64,000 nt of DNA from Pseudoscleropodium purum. Taxonomy: Eukaryota > Streptophyta > Bryopsida > Hypnales > Brachytheciaceae. The position numbers were made by a program, and so were the translations under genes. Shown one piece after another: positions 1 to 12,129 of this stretch (within the stretch, counting starts at the first letter, position 1; the number at the start of each line of letters is the position of its first letter). The notes under the pieces were generated by a model. That model saw nothing but the letters and a program-made list of their open reading frames with translations. It ran no database searches and was not told the DNA's origin. The stretch spans positions 13,144,001-13,208,000 of the forward strand of contig OZ017795.1 in NCBI GenBank assembly GCA_963969395.1, given 5' to 3'.

Positions 1-2234
1 ATATTACATTCAATGGAAAAATGGGTAGTATACCCCTTGCAAAATTTGTATAAATTTTTTAGAACCAATGGAAAATTGACACGTGTACCTTTCTTGTGAA
101 TCATTTATGTTCATTATTGTATTTGACATGATTTGATACTATCACTATTATTATTATCTCAAAAGAGACAATAACTGCCCCATGACATATACTAAAAGTA
201 AACTATGTAATTCAAATGAATCAATGTATCTTGAAATAGCACATATAAGTGTTTTCATCTTGCTTTTGGTATGAATTTATAAAGAAATTTTGGTCCTCAA
301 ATGACCACAAGATTTTAAGGGTTAAATCCAATTTAAAAGGAGTTAATCAAATTTCATTTATACTCTATTTTTTAAATTAAGTAATTCAATTATTAAATAT
401 GCTATGCCAATTTTGTAGGACAAGGCTTTAACTAAATAAATCAAGAAGTATGTTTTTATAAATATGGATGGTTTTGAGATATAAATGGGCTAAAAATGGT
501 TTTGAAGGTGAATAAATGTATGACAATTGAAGAATAAAAGCTTTCTCACTTTTCAAAGAAGCTACAAGACAAACTTATAAAAATTATAATTTATTCATAT
601 GACATATGAACAATATGTATTTTAGTATACTAGAGTGTTTTCAAATTTCAAAACAATATCCATTAATTTTTTTAATTTTCCAATACTAATACTACATTTA
701 AATTAGACAATTGATGCATATTTACAAACTACTTTGAATACCATATTGATTCACTAAATTTTCAAACATAAATTTTCAAAATTAATGAAAAGAAAATAAC
801 ACAAATATAAAATTTTATTTATTGTGTAAATTTGTTTAAATAATTTATTTATTTTAAATTTATTGTAATTAATTAATCCCTAATTATTGTAGTTGGGAGA
901 AAAATGTAGATCTTCAACTTTTGGGACAAAATTAATTATGGCATGTGAAGATTCTAAACTTGAAATTTTCATTTTATAAGTTCTTATTTTCTTCCTATCC
1001 CTACATAAAGTCATTGAAGAACCTTGCACAAAAATATTAAAACATCATGTGATTATACCAATCATATCACTGAAAGAGAGATAAAACCTATTTTTATAAT
1101 ACACTTTGACTCTCTTCATGTGTTTCATGTAGCTCTAGTAAGAAGCTCATGAATTCATTCATAATCCACTTGTAGCTCTAACTCAATGGCTTTAACTTTG
1201 GCACACCAACATAGTAAGGTATGGGCACCCATTCCTCACTAGTGACCCATACCTAACCTATAGGGTGCAATTATTTCCAACCAAGGATAAAACACATTTC
1301 CAACCGAAGCTAGGAATGTTGTTTTTTTCCTTTTCAAAATTTGAACAAATAAATTCACGACACATGCCCCAAATAGTGAGCAAGAAAGTAGGAAGTAATA
1401 AGTGGGAAAGTAGTTCTTGAATGATCGGAATTGAAAGAGTTTAAATATTGGCTACAAGTCCCAAGTACTTTTTGCCTTTCAAAATTCATAGTAATTTCAA
1501 TTCAAGCAATAAAATTACCAAAGTTTTGGCAATCCCTATCATTTCTATTGTTGTACATAGGAAAATATGTGATTTGCCTTACACTGCTCCAAGTCATGTC
1601 CAAAATTGCTTATTTGATTGGTTATAGGTCCCTCTACTTTAGTTGTATGTTCAAAGCGATGCATTGAAGGAGTTGCTTAATTACTATCATAAGTTACCTA
1701 ATAGTCATGTAGGGCCAAATGACCTTGCTCGTCATTATATGCAGCCTAAAAACTTCATGGAGAAAAAAACAAATCAATTTTCTACATAGTTTACTTCTTA
1801 ACAAAGACATTAAGGATGAAATTCTATATTTAAGATTACAAGGCTTAATTCAATCATTTCCTTTATACCTTAAAGGATGCAACCCCCATGACCAAAGATA
1901 GTCACCAAAACTACTTCAATTATTGAACCAATGGGTGCATTTCTTGTTTCTAAAGTGAACACTCATGTCATCCATTAGCCACTTTTCAACTTAGGCATCA
2001 TTTATAGGTTAAGTAACCTTTGAAAGACATGATCCCCATGACCAAAGTAGTCATCAAAATGCTTTGATTATTGAACTAATCCATGCATTCTTTGTTTCTA
2101 TAGTAAACAATGAAGTCATTCATCGGAAGTATTTTGGCCCTAGAGTTGTTTTAGGATTAAATGCTTCATTTACATTGATTTTTAAGATTAGAGTTATCCT
2201 TCTTCTATACTTCACTTAGTGGATACCAAGACTC
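1..2234. other. AT-rich intergenic DNA
   Basis: The stretch is strongly AT-rich with many homopolymer runs. The only open frames are below 80 codons and show no recognisable motif. I see no RNA gene or structured repeat in it. Confidence 0.7.
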
Positions 2235-2237
2235 TTA

Positions 2238-2722
2238 GAGCATCCCCACTCGACTGGGTCGGATTTGGCTGGTATCTCCTCCCGGCCATCCAGTTTGCAA
2301 GCCGGACTAGAGGAAGAGACCCATCCATGACTTGTTAACAGGTCGTGTGCAAGGTGAAAGTGAAGAAGCTCATTCACTATTACAGCTCTTTTCATTGGCC
2401 GCAAGTACTAGATTTGTAAATTCGTAGAGCTCATTGGATTCAAGAAATTCGCAACAACAACAAGAAACTTTCGAAAGTGGTGAGAATGACGCAAGAAGTG
2501 GAGAACGAGCTGCTGAGTAAGCTCTGAAGTTCAGGAAAGTTAATGCACTTTGTCGTGGCTATGTGCCTCTGTAGTGGCCTGCAAATACAACTCGTTTTGC
2601 CAACCAGTGCTAGTTTTCCAAGCAGCTTGTTAACAGGTTCATTAACTTTGCTAGACGGGTAGGGCTGAAATGCAAGCCTCCGTTAACAAGTCATCCATTT
2701 TAGCAGTCGCATGGGGATGCTC
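2238..2722. mobile_element. PIF/Harbinger-like MITE (485 bp)
   Basis: The two ends are inverted repeats that both begin GAGCATCCCCA; 17 of the first 19 bases match (left continues CTCGACTG, right complement continues TGCGACTG). The element is flanked on both sides by TTA (2235-2237 and 2723-2725). A TTA/TAA target duplication with short inverted ends is the hallmark of PIF/Harbinger elements. It has no transposase frame, so it is non-autonomous. It is visibly GC-richer than its flanks and holds several copies of a GTTAACA motif. Superfamily assignment rests on the duplication and end structure, not on a database match. Confidence 0.72.
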
Positions 2723-2725
2723 TTA

Positions 2726-3710
2726 GGGGTTAAGATGTTTTTCTTTAAGGTTTGTACATTAAAGCCGTCTTAATAATTATATCTAAAAATGAAATTCGAC
2801 CTCCCCGAAGATGTGGGTGGATTTTTTCTGGATTGGTTTCTAGGCACTACCTTCCATTCAACTGCGACAATTCTCACTAACTATTAGTAAGTTACGACCG
2901 AAGACTTTCTGATTCACGTGTTAGATCAGAAAAAAAATGACAGATTCACTCCAGTGACCGACCCCACTCACTCATAGCTGGAGATTCACCCCAGATCCAT
3001 CTAGAATCTCCACGTAGCGAACCAAAGTCTCGAGCGACAGTGTGAACAGGATCTAAATAAAGCCCTTTTCCCACCTCCACCGCAGGTATCACTGGGTACA
3101 GTCCCCTAACTCCCCAGGCCTTGTTGATTGAATGGCGCCGCCCCCAGGTCCTTTCCGCAAGCTAGACGAGGCAGGGTGCAGCCTTTTGCCAGTCCAAACC
3201 TGCCCGAAACCTCTGCCTCCACGCCATTATTGTGTTGCTGCATCTCTTTTTGCTGACTTAGCTTGCTCTGCTAGCTACTCCCGACTTCTGGCTCACTTGC
3301 CGCAGACGAGCATGCACCTCGCTCCAGCTCGCAGTTTTCAAAACGTGCGCGCTAACGTACTCGCAGCTCGCACACAGACAATGTAGGCCGTCGTCGTCAT
3401 TGCGAGCTTTGGCAGAGAGTCTGTGGTGCGTGTTGCGTACGAGATTGTGAATCCCCCCCCCCTGCAAACAATTCGCGAGCTTCATTCATGTCGTCGTTGA
3501 GCACGTCCAATTGCCGTATCAATCGTCCAAATTGGTGGTGAAGAAGCCGCCAGGCTTGGGGCTGTAGTTTTTGAAGGTGTCGGTATTGGTTTATTTCTGG
3601 GGTTTGTAGGTTGCAATAGTATACGAAGAATCGTTCTTTTGGTTTTTGTTTGGTTGAATTTGTTTGGTTTTGTTGCGGATTTGAGTGTTATGTGAGATTT
3701 GGTTACTAGG
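2726..3710 (+). other. Upstream region of the 634-aa gene
   Basis: This AT-poor stretch leads into the gene at 3711 and should hold its promoter and 5' leader. Base composition rises from AT-rich before about 2770 to GC-rich after about 3050. Frames at 3132-3386 and on the opposite strand at 3482-4028 lack recognisable protein features and are treated as chance. No convincing TATA box or splice site was picked out. Confidence 0.45.
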
Positions 3711-5615
3711 ATGCCAATGGACAAGAAAGACGTTTCCGGCCTTGTGAATGCTCTTCGTTCCGCGGAGCGCGGCGCCGCGCAGTCCGGCAAGAGTCCGAGT
3801 TTGAGTGAAGTCCTGGAATGCGCGGAGCGTGAGATTACCGTGAAGAGCTTGCATCCCTTGTGGTCCGACGCTCTTGAGTTTCGAGTTAAGGATGTCGACA
3901 AGCACTACCAAGCCGTTTTCGACGGCGCGCAGTGGCGGATGAGCGACTCCTTGGGCGTGGATCACACCTTGCACGGTCACGTTGTGGGGCATGCTCTCGT
4001 TCGCGCTTCCGAGGGTGGCTTTTCCCAAGTGGTCACCCGTCTTCGCAAAGCAATCATCGAGCTCAAATGCTCGGTGCTCACTCCTCGGTTCCTCAGCTTC
4101 GCCATGCTCACCGCCGTCGAGGGCGGCAGCTATGAAATTGTTCAGGAAGCTCTTCGCACCACGACTCTACCCTTGCTCTCCCTCATGGGCTACGAGCTTT
4201 CGAAGGCGAAGGACGGAGGTTACCCGTTTGTTCGAGCTCGCTTGACCTCCCAATGGATCAAGAGCATCAGCAAGGCGAAGGCGCTCTTACCCCAAGCCAC
4301 CCCCGCGGTGGAATCCGAGCGCCTTGAGCTTTGGGCGAGAGCCTGCGAGGATGACAGCGTGCACCGCGCAACAAGATCGTGTTATCAAAGTTATTGCTTG
4401 TGGCGGTTCTTGCTCATCGCAGTGTGTAACGGCCATGGCGCTGTCGTCCAGGAGCTTCTGGTCAAGCGCGAAGAATGCAAAGCCCGTCCTGTTGGGAGTA
4501 AGCGCGCGTTGGCGACGGTAGAGAATCCGCAAGTGGCGTCCCTGATGAGGGTTAGGGATCAGATTGATGAGACTTTTGCCCTTCTCGCCATGAAGATTGC
4601 AGGAAAGCTCGGGCGGGATATTATACTCTACTCCTTGTACAATGCAGTGGAGAAGACGACCTCGGCGTCGTCACATGACGCGGAGAGCAAGTTATGGAGG
4701 TGCACCAGTCGTTCCCAATTCGGCGTCTGGGAGGTTTTCATGGAGGTTCCCGTGTTGCTAATGGAGCTTGAGTCTTCGTATCAGAATACGAAAGAGCTGA
4801 AGCAACTGATGCGGCCTTACCATTACATCAAGCCGGTAATGCCTCAGCTGATGAAACTCAACATTCAGCTGAAAGTGCTCATCGATATTCAACCGAATTA
4901 CATTGAGATGACAGTGGGGGTCAACCACGTTCGTGTGACCGTGGACAACCAGTGTTGGGAGGAGAAGCGGACTGGCCATTTCCCCACTTTCGTCTCGCTC
5001 GCTATCACTCCCGTCACGCCCACTATGACATCTGTGAGCATGACAGCTTCGTCGTCCAACATTTCCATGAAAGTGGGCGTTGCAGAGCAAGTTCGAGTGG
5101 GAATGCAGGCGACGATGAAAGCTGCACCTACGGCAGGAATGAGTTTGCAGTTCGGGAAGTCGACCATGTCGAAGATTGACGGGAAGCCATGGCGGATGGA
5201 GCAGTTGCCGACTTCTGGTGACCAAGGAGGGAGGTTCAACTGGAACTTGTCAAACTTGCATGGCCAGGCGTTTGATCGGTGTAATCCCATGTTGCAGGAG
5301 ACGAAGAAGTCCATTTGGCAGTTTGGGAAGAGGACGCCGGTTAACCCTTTGCTGATCTTGCCATTTGGTACGAACGGGGGCGTGAACTTCACTGGCTCAG
5401 AGTTTGATGATACTCTCTCATGGAGGTTTCCCAAGGAGCTGGAGAATACGGATGCGCTGTTCAACGTGGAGGGGATTGTGCACACCACTTATATTACGCA
5501 GGAAACGTTTTGGGAGACGCGGATGGTGCCTTTTGAGCTGCAGGTGGAGCAGAAGCTGGAGCCTTGTGGAGATGCATCGGGAGCCGACAAGAAGAAGAAA
5601 AAGAAGAAGAAATAG
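3711..5615 (+). CDS. Unrecognised 634-aa protein, ankyrin-like N-terminal half and Lys-rich tail
   Basis: This is one long uninterrupted frame, GC-rich against AT-rich flanks. The first ATG is at 3711 (MPMDKK); an ATG two codons on at 3717 has a G at +4 and could also be used. The N-terminal half has several helix pairs of ankyrin-like pattern (small residues, GG or GHG, then VV..LL), for example around residues 95-115, 130-150 and 235-255. The second half is strand-like, with repeated Thr/Val/Met stretches and motifs such as FGKSTMSKIDGKPW and LPFGTNGGVNFTG. The protein ends in eight lysines before TAG, possibly a nuclear or nucleolar signal. I do not recognise the family and assign no function. 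Coding status rests on length, composition and the absence of competing frames. Confidence 0.8.
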   Translation: MPMDKKDVSGLVNALRSAERGAAQSGKSPSLSEVLECAEREITVKSLHPLWSDALEFRVKDVDKHYQAVFDGAQWRMSDSLGVDHTLHGHVVGHALVRASEGGFSQVVTRLRKAIIELKCSVLTPRFLSFAMLTAVEGGSYEIVQEALRTTTLPLLSLMGYELSKAKDGGYPFVRARLTSQWIKSISKAKALLPQATPAVESERLELWARACEDDSVHRATRSCYQSYCLWRFLLIAVCNGHGAVVQELLVKREECKARPVGSKRALATVENPQVASLMRVRDQIDETFALLAMKIAGKLGRDIILYSLYNAVEKTTSASSHDAESKLWRCTSRSQFGVWEVFMEVPVLLMELESSYQNTKELKQLMRPYHYIKPVMPQLMKLNIQLKVLIDIQPNYIEMTVGVNHVRVTVDNQCWEEKRTGHFPTFVSLAITPVTPTMTSVSMTASSSNISMKVGVAEQVRVGMQATMKAAPTAGMSLQFGKSTMSKIDGKPWRMEQLPTSGDQGGRFNWNLSNLHGQAFDRCNPMLQETKKSIWQFGKRTPVNPLLILPFGTNGGVNFTGSEFDDTLSWRFPKELENTDALFNVEGIVHTTYITQETFWETRMVPFELQVEQKLEPCGDASGADKKKKKKKK

Positions 5616-8600
5616 ACAGACAGGGGTCTGGGATGTTGTCGTGCAGCAACTGCTGGTTTTCGTAACATGTAACTACTGTTGCTTGTCTGACTCTGGCAGC
5701 TGGTTGCTCTTGATTCTTGCTCATGGTGGCTCCCTTTGAAGAAGTCTGTACAGCTTATTCTTTTTGCTCTGGATTCTTAAGTGATTAGTAGAAGCGAAGG
5801 TCGAATTTGTACAATTAGTGGCATTCAGGGGGAGAGAAAGATATTCTTCTGAGTTTCTAGATAGATTAGGTATAATTGCTAAAGGGCAGTGGCATGGACA
5901 CCATAATGATCCAGGATTCGAGGATCGTGAAACATTGTGTTGTCCATGACAGAGGTGATGAGTCACTCTTTCATGGAGTGTTGACGATGCTTGTAAGACC
6001 AAACATTCTACGTGCCCAAGTAAATCTTAGATTATTTTTTCAAATAACATAAAACTGTTGCTACAAAATCAGTGCGTTTTGAGTATACATAAAGACCGTT
6101 TTCCCTTCGCAAGGCTTGCTGGTATTCATTATCAAAGGCCCGTATCACGCATGTGTCGCATTGTTCTCATTGTCGTTCATAATCAAAAATTCCCTAATGT
6201 ATGTCGCAGTTGTATTAGTCTTTGCATTTAGTTACCGGTCGATCCCATCAAACAAATTTCATCATAAGAATTTGCAACTCTGAATTACAATCATGTCGAA
6301 CGTCGTTAAACCCTAACTCCAGGACTGGTACAACTAACTAAGCGGTAGTTATCGCCACCCCTCCCGCGCGCAGACCTGTTGCTTGTTTGCAACCCTAATC
6401 TCCAAGACATGATTCGGAAGCTCTGTAGACCAGAATTGAAAAAAGAACCTTAGGCTTTCTTCTTATCGAAAACCGCACATCAAGACGTACCGTTCCTAAT
6501 GTCAACGCCCGCCACCAAATTCAACATCTCAAACAGTTCAGGCTAATTCGATCATGCAACTCGAGGGTCACTTCTGCAGATGTGCCGACTTGTTCAGTTC
6601 TACCTCGATTGCAGATTCGGATGGAATCTACTCACTCAGCTCCACTGAGTCAATGACACTCCCACAGATAAAGGGATTCCGTTGAATCTCCAGAGAAGGG
6701 CCAATCCACTGGGGACTGGTGAATGGTGAATGGTGACGATGCAACCGAATCAGAGATTTGGAGTCCCTTTTGAAGTTCTTCAGTTGTCCCGTTTGGTATT
6801 CAAATAACCTCGAGGCTCAAGCAAGCAGTAACGTAGAGCCCTACTACAAGAGTTACGGTAGACATTTGGTAACTGACCCTAGTTGTAGCCATGCCACGTG
6901 TTTATCGGGTTGCTTGGACACCTTGTCAACTGCATCTTTTCCCTGTCAGGTTCCCCCCAGTTCCACTGCATTTATTCTTGCATGGGCAGTACTCCTCCAA
7001 ATTTTCCACCTTGCTGGATAAATTAATGTAAAAAAACTGCCTATGTACAGTATTTTGTGGTTGTTGATTGTTTTGTACTCTGTGTCTCTCTAGCTAGTGG
7101 CCTCTCTAATTTGGGGTCTTAGTAGAGCTCAATACGAATTTAATTGTGTGTCAAATTTAACCATCTGCTTGCAAATTTATGACACCAAATGCAATTCAAC
7201 TGCGTCACAATTTCAACTATCGTGACTATCCGTGCACAATTTTCCATCCACGCATTCTTGCTGTAACTTAACACTCATGACTTCTAGAGTCGCATTGAAC
7301 TCCGTTTCTAATAATAAGTAAACAATAAGCGATTCTCACTCCCAACGTGAAATTTTGAGAGCCAGAGCGCCACCCGACTCTCACTTGCTATAAATGCGTG
7401 ACTGAGTGTGTTTTTTCCTTTTTTGCAAGTGTTTTATATTTGGAGATTCAGCCAACTGAACGCCTGCCCTGCCCTGCCCTGGTGACCTGCCTACCACCGC
7501 CCTCCATTATATGATTCCAGATTCCAGATTCACAAGACCCTGCAACTGAAAGTGGCTTCTGGCTGTCCGCGTCTTTAATTTTGTGCTTTCCCATTGAATA
7601 TCCCGCGCCAATCATAGCCCGTGGATCCTCAATGTGGACCCCAAAAGTATCAGAATCATCATGAATCCAATTTCTTTTTTTTTTGAATCAGTGATGAGAG
7701 ACCCACTCGCTCGCAACTGACGGACTGCTCTAGATAAGATGAATGTTCCAGCAATTTGGACATCAACTGAATGCCGAGCCGGCCGAGGCTGTTGAATCTC
7801 CGTCAGGCGGGCTAGCTTGAATCGGTTTGGGATGAATATTCAGGAATATTCAAGACGCGGGTCCCTGGATGATCAAAGGTAGACGGCTTCTTCCGTAGGT
7901 CTGGAGTTGAAACGGCTATTGCTTTGGAAGTTTCTGGGAAATTAGTTAAACATAGTAATTAGAAGAGGAAATCAATGCACCCACACATTTCTATTTTCCC
8001 TAGTGAAAAATTTTAATCGTAGAGAATTAAAAGAAAAATGTCTACATTTTTGGATTGGTAGAAACACATTTTTGTAGATCAAGGAAACAAATCACACAAA
8101 GACCCACATGAACACCTATGGGTCTTTTCATGGGCTATTTTTCTAATATCTACAAATGAAGTAGATAGTACAACTACTCTTAAGAGACTCCCTCTAAAGT
8201 CAAATGCATGAAAGTCCTTCTTCTTCCCTTCCTTCAAAGCTTTTTACACATGATTTATTTCAATTTTTATATAATATTGTTTATCAAAGAGGCAAGAGGC
8301 CCTTTTGCATCCTTGAAAAACAACACCTTAGAATGAATAGCATCGTCTTATATGTTGCACCTCAACCAACCCCGATTCTGGAAGTAATTCATAAGTCCCT
8401 TTTAAGTATCTAACAAAGCATAATCCCCTCATAGTATGGAGAGGATCAAGTTGTGCTTATAGTTGTGCAACGAGCCAAATGCAAGGACCATTTTGGCATG
8501 TTGTTCTTTGGGGAAAAGATGGAAACTTTTTATTTACCACGCATCATAAAATTTACAAATAGTGAGTTCATATTTGCAATTAGAGGCCCGAAATTAGCTT

Positions 8601-8724
8601 ACAGAGGTGTAGGAAATTGATCAATCAAGGAGATGATAGTTTTTGTTTTTTTACAAGGCTGGATCCCTATATTCAGCTCATTGTATAACTATAAGCACAA
8701 CCAAAGGATCATTTCCCGGTTATA
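5616..8724. other. Intergenic DNA, no gene recognised
   Basis: The 3' UTR of the 634-aa gene should lie at the start. The remainder is mixed-composition DNA with a short CCCTG array near 7467-7481 and a TATAAAT-like string near 7389. The 87-codon frame at 6758-7021 has no family features, so I do not call it a gene. Confidence 0.55.
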
Positions 8725-8910
8725 CAAATAAAACCTCTCTTAGTGCATGGTGTCGGGACTATGCACTAAGAGAGGTTTATGCATTTTGAGAGGCTAGAAG
8801 ATGACGTGTCTTTCCATCTTGACCGCATGTGCAAGCCCACCTATTAATTGCAAACTCTCTTATCGCATAATATGTAATCAGAAAGGATGCAGTAAGAGAG
8901 GTTCTACTCC
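8725..8910. mobile_element. Possible pogo/Emigrant-like MITE with internal hairpins
   Basis: The left end reads CAAATAAAACCTCTCTTAGT, and the complement of the right end reads GGAGTAGAACCTCTCTTACT. Both resemble the CAGTAAAACCTCT ends known for pogo-like Emigrant MITEs. A TA dinucleotide lies just outside each end, as expected for this superfamily. Inside are two foldbacks: a perfect 18-bp stem with a 12-base loop at about 8732-8779, and an imperfect one at about 8851-8903. The ends are not identical, so the assignment is tentative. Confidence 0.45.
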
Positions 8911-10274
8911 TATACGATGCCTTAAGTTTAATGTAAACACTGTCTGCCAGAACCCAAACAGCCATTTGAAGTTTGGGCAAGGAGCTCGGTTGTTATTACC
9001 ATTCAACAAAGAAATTGCTGAGTGCTTGCAATTGCGTGACCCGTTGTCTTCTCTGCACCCGAGTCTAATCGCACTGCAAAACTTTTCTCTTCATTTGTGA
9101 TACCCAGGCAACTATAGTTTATTTCTTTTGCTTGTCCAGCCTCTCGGCTTAGCTGTTGTTTGTTTTTTCTCTGTGCTTTGCAATAAAACTCCATTGGTTT
9201 CAAAAAAGAACCAAAAAAACAAAACACAAACAAATATAGTAAACTTAAAACCTGCAACGCACAAACTGCCAAAAGGGGATTCCAATTATTATGCATCACT
9301 TTCCAATGTGTGTGTGTGTTTTTACATGCAATCCAAGCACGAGTCTCGTCACAAGTCCGTCCTCGTCTTGTGCACTGAGATCCTACAAACCGGGAACAAC
9401 AATCAATTCATCGATGCAAAGCCAACTGAACTGAACTCATCTCACCACTGCACCACTGGCATGGACGAGATTGCCGGCACTTCATACAGTACAGTAGAGT
9501 ACAGTTCTGTAGTTGTCGAGCTCCGTGGATGAGGAGGGACAATGAAACGTACAAACCCATTGTCTTCCCGCCCGCCTGGAAAGCTAAGAAAGAAACTGCC
9601 AAAGGATTTGATTACTATCTTAAAAAAGGAGCCCTCGGTTGCAGTTGTCGCCTCCGACTCTTCCGAAGTTGCTTACGTTAGCCTGGGAGTCGAACTGCGT
9701 GTTACGCAGGTCGTACTCCAGATTAGCAACTCATGGAAATCGTGAACTTGTGGGTTGGAATCACTTACCAAATGGAAACCGCTTTTTTTTTTTTTTTTTC
9801 AATTGGGAAACAGAAGAGATAAGGTATTTTTGTATCAGTCTAACTCTGATGAGTGCAGTGGGGCGTAGAATTTATTGACTCTGCGCATAACTGATCGAAT
9901 GTGTTTGAATGTGTTTACCTATGAGGCAGCGCTGCCGCTTCTGCGTCCTTGGAAAGCGGAGACTCCGAGAAGGAACGAAATGGTCTTCTACAGTAGGTTC
10001 GAGGGTAGCCAACCCATTTCCAACCACTTCAGCAATTATGCATATTTGGAGTGCGGGTTTTTGGAATTCGTAATTTTTTCCCATGTACAGAAATAGAGGT
10101 AGGAGGGACTTTGTATTTTTCTTGAATTTTATTACACACAACATAATTACTATGAATTTTATTAGTGGAAGATTCTATTTGACCTATAATGGTGGTATAG
10201 ACCTTTCTATTTTTGACCATAGGCCAATTACAAAATCAACCAAGGGCTCGTTGCAGTATTGTGAGTCTTGCAAC
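8911..10274. other. Intergenic DNA with poly-T tract
   Basis: Several 60-134 codon frames overlap here on both strands (for example 9128-9532 +), none with recognisable motifs, codon pattern or splice structure. A run of about 18 T lies near 9783-9800. Confidence 0.5.
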
Positions 10275-10706
10275 CAATCATAATGCGCCACAACTACGAT
10301 GGGATGTGTGCCCTAATTAATGGCACTACTCATCTCCTATTGATTAGAAAGAGAAGAGTCTATATCATGAGAATGGATGGGGAGGTGATCAGAAATGGGT
10401 CAACTACTATGAATCAGCTTCTATATGGTTCCTCAACCAACTTTAATCTTAAGTGGCCCAGTGCCTTGAATATGGCCTCTTGAATATGGCCAATCATAAT
10501 GCGCCACAACTATAATGGGACGTGTGCCCTAATTAATGGCACTACTCATCTCCTATTGATTAGAAAGAAAATAGTCTATATCATGAGAATGAATGGGGAG
10601 GTGATTAGAAATGGGTAAACTACTATGGATCAGCTTCTATATGGTTCCTCAACCAACCTTAATCTTAAGTGCCCAAGTGCCTTGAATATGGCCTCTTAAA
10701 ACTCAA
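10275..10706. repeat. Tandem duplication, two units of ~216 bp
   Basis: Unit 1 (10275-10490) and unit 2 (10491-10706) both begin CAATCATAATGCGCCACAAC and stay aligned with only scattered substitutions to GAATATGGCCTCTT near the end. Neither unit has a convincing reading frame. High identity indicates a recent duplication compared with the surrounding decayed DNA. Confidence 0.85.
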
Positions 10707-12129
10707 AGATCTCCTTGCTTGACCATTATAATATTTTCAGCAATACAGTCAAAGGACATGTCCCTTTCTCTATAGCTATGACCCTATTTCTACTACCAAT
10801 TGGACAATTTATGTGAATTTGACTTTATGTGATAGTTCAATTGGAATGAATTGAGAAGGGTCTAGATTTTAATACATATGGAATGGGTGTTCAGGGGTTA
10901 ACAAGTAACTAAAGGTTCTTTCTATATATCTAGCAAAGCATTATATTTTTTCAATGGGCATCAAAAGGACCATTTAGCCTAATTATCTCCTTCAACTCTT
11001 CAAGAACAACATTCATTACCAACTAGTCAAACATTCAAGTTTGAGCTAAATGTAGCCTATTAGATTGTGTTGGAATATCAATCCTATAAATTTTTATAAC
11101 TTGAAATACTTGAAACGACTATGAGTTGTTAATCACTCTAAGAAATTTCAATTTGTTTTGTGGAAAATTATAATTGTTATAATTTTTGTTGAACAAAAAT
11201 TGAAAATAAATAAGTAAAAGTAGCAAAAACAATCCAAACTATTTGAAATGTTCTCAAGAGGTGCAAGTAGCAATAGACTAAGATAAGTATGAAAATTTCT
11301 CAATTGGTTACCCTATTTTTTTACATCTAAAATAGACACATCAAAGACCTTGAAGTCAAATTCTACTATTAAACAAAATTCATCCTTTTATTTAATTGAT
11401 GTACAAAATTTTGATATTTTTTTGCCAATGGAAAAATGTGTTTTCTATTTATGTTGACTTTTTCAAAAAAATTGATGGAAAAATCAAATTATTGTAATTT
11501 ATTGAAGTTGAAGGTGGAAATAAAATTCTTTCAATTGGAATATGTATTAGAGTGCTCTAGAATTTTGAACATAAATGAAGATTAAAACAAAAAAATATAA
11601 TTCTGTAATTTAAATTGAATATACATTTTAAAGAAGAAAATGTGAATGAAAAACACAATATATTATGTTGTTTGGATTTTAATACATGGAGCTTGCAATT
11701 ACAATAGTTCGTTCAATTTTTCAATTTTTTAAAATTTTAAGATGAAGTAGAAAGAGACCTTGTCAAGCTTTATTTTCTTAGTTTAAATCCATTATCAAAA
11801 ATGGTTATATTGAAAGTTACAATTAAGGTTTACCAAGGCACATCTGCTTTTGAGATGTGTAGATCATTAGGATTATACAATACTATGTGGATGGAAGGAA
11901 AAGAGGATTTGGAGCAACAAATGAAACTAGGGTAAAAGCACCAAAATAAGTTTTTCTTTTTGAGACAAGTAAAAATTTTTATAATCATTGCAAAAAAATG
12001 TACAATTGTTAAGCAAGGCAAGCTTGGTGACCAAACAGAGTAGCATTAGTTACAAAGTAAATTTTCAATTTTTAGATTTTTCCACTTATAAAAATCAAAT
12101 GAAACTACAATAACAAACCTAAAGGAAGC
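10707..12129. other. AT-rich intergenic DNA
   Basis: Long A and T runs with no frame above 65 codons. No gene, RNA or clear repeat was recognised. Confidence 0.65.

Noticed and set aside
3482..4028. 139- and 145-codon - strand frames overlapping the 634-aa gene start
   Set aside because: They overlap the sense gene in GC-rich DNA and show no protein features.
9128..9532. 134-codon frame as a gene
   Set aside because: Low-complexity translation, overlapping frames on both strands, and no motif or splice structure.
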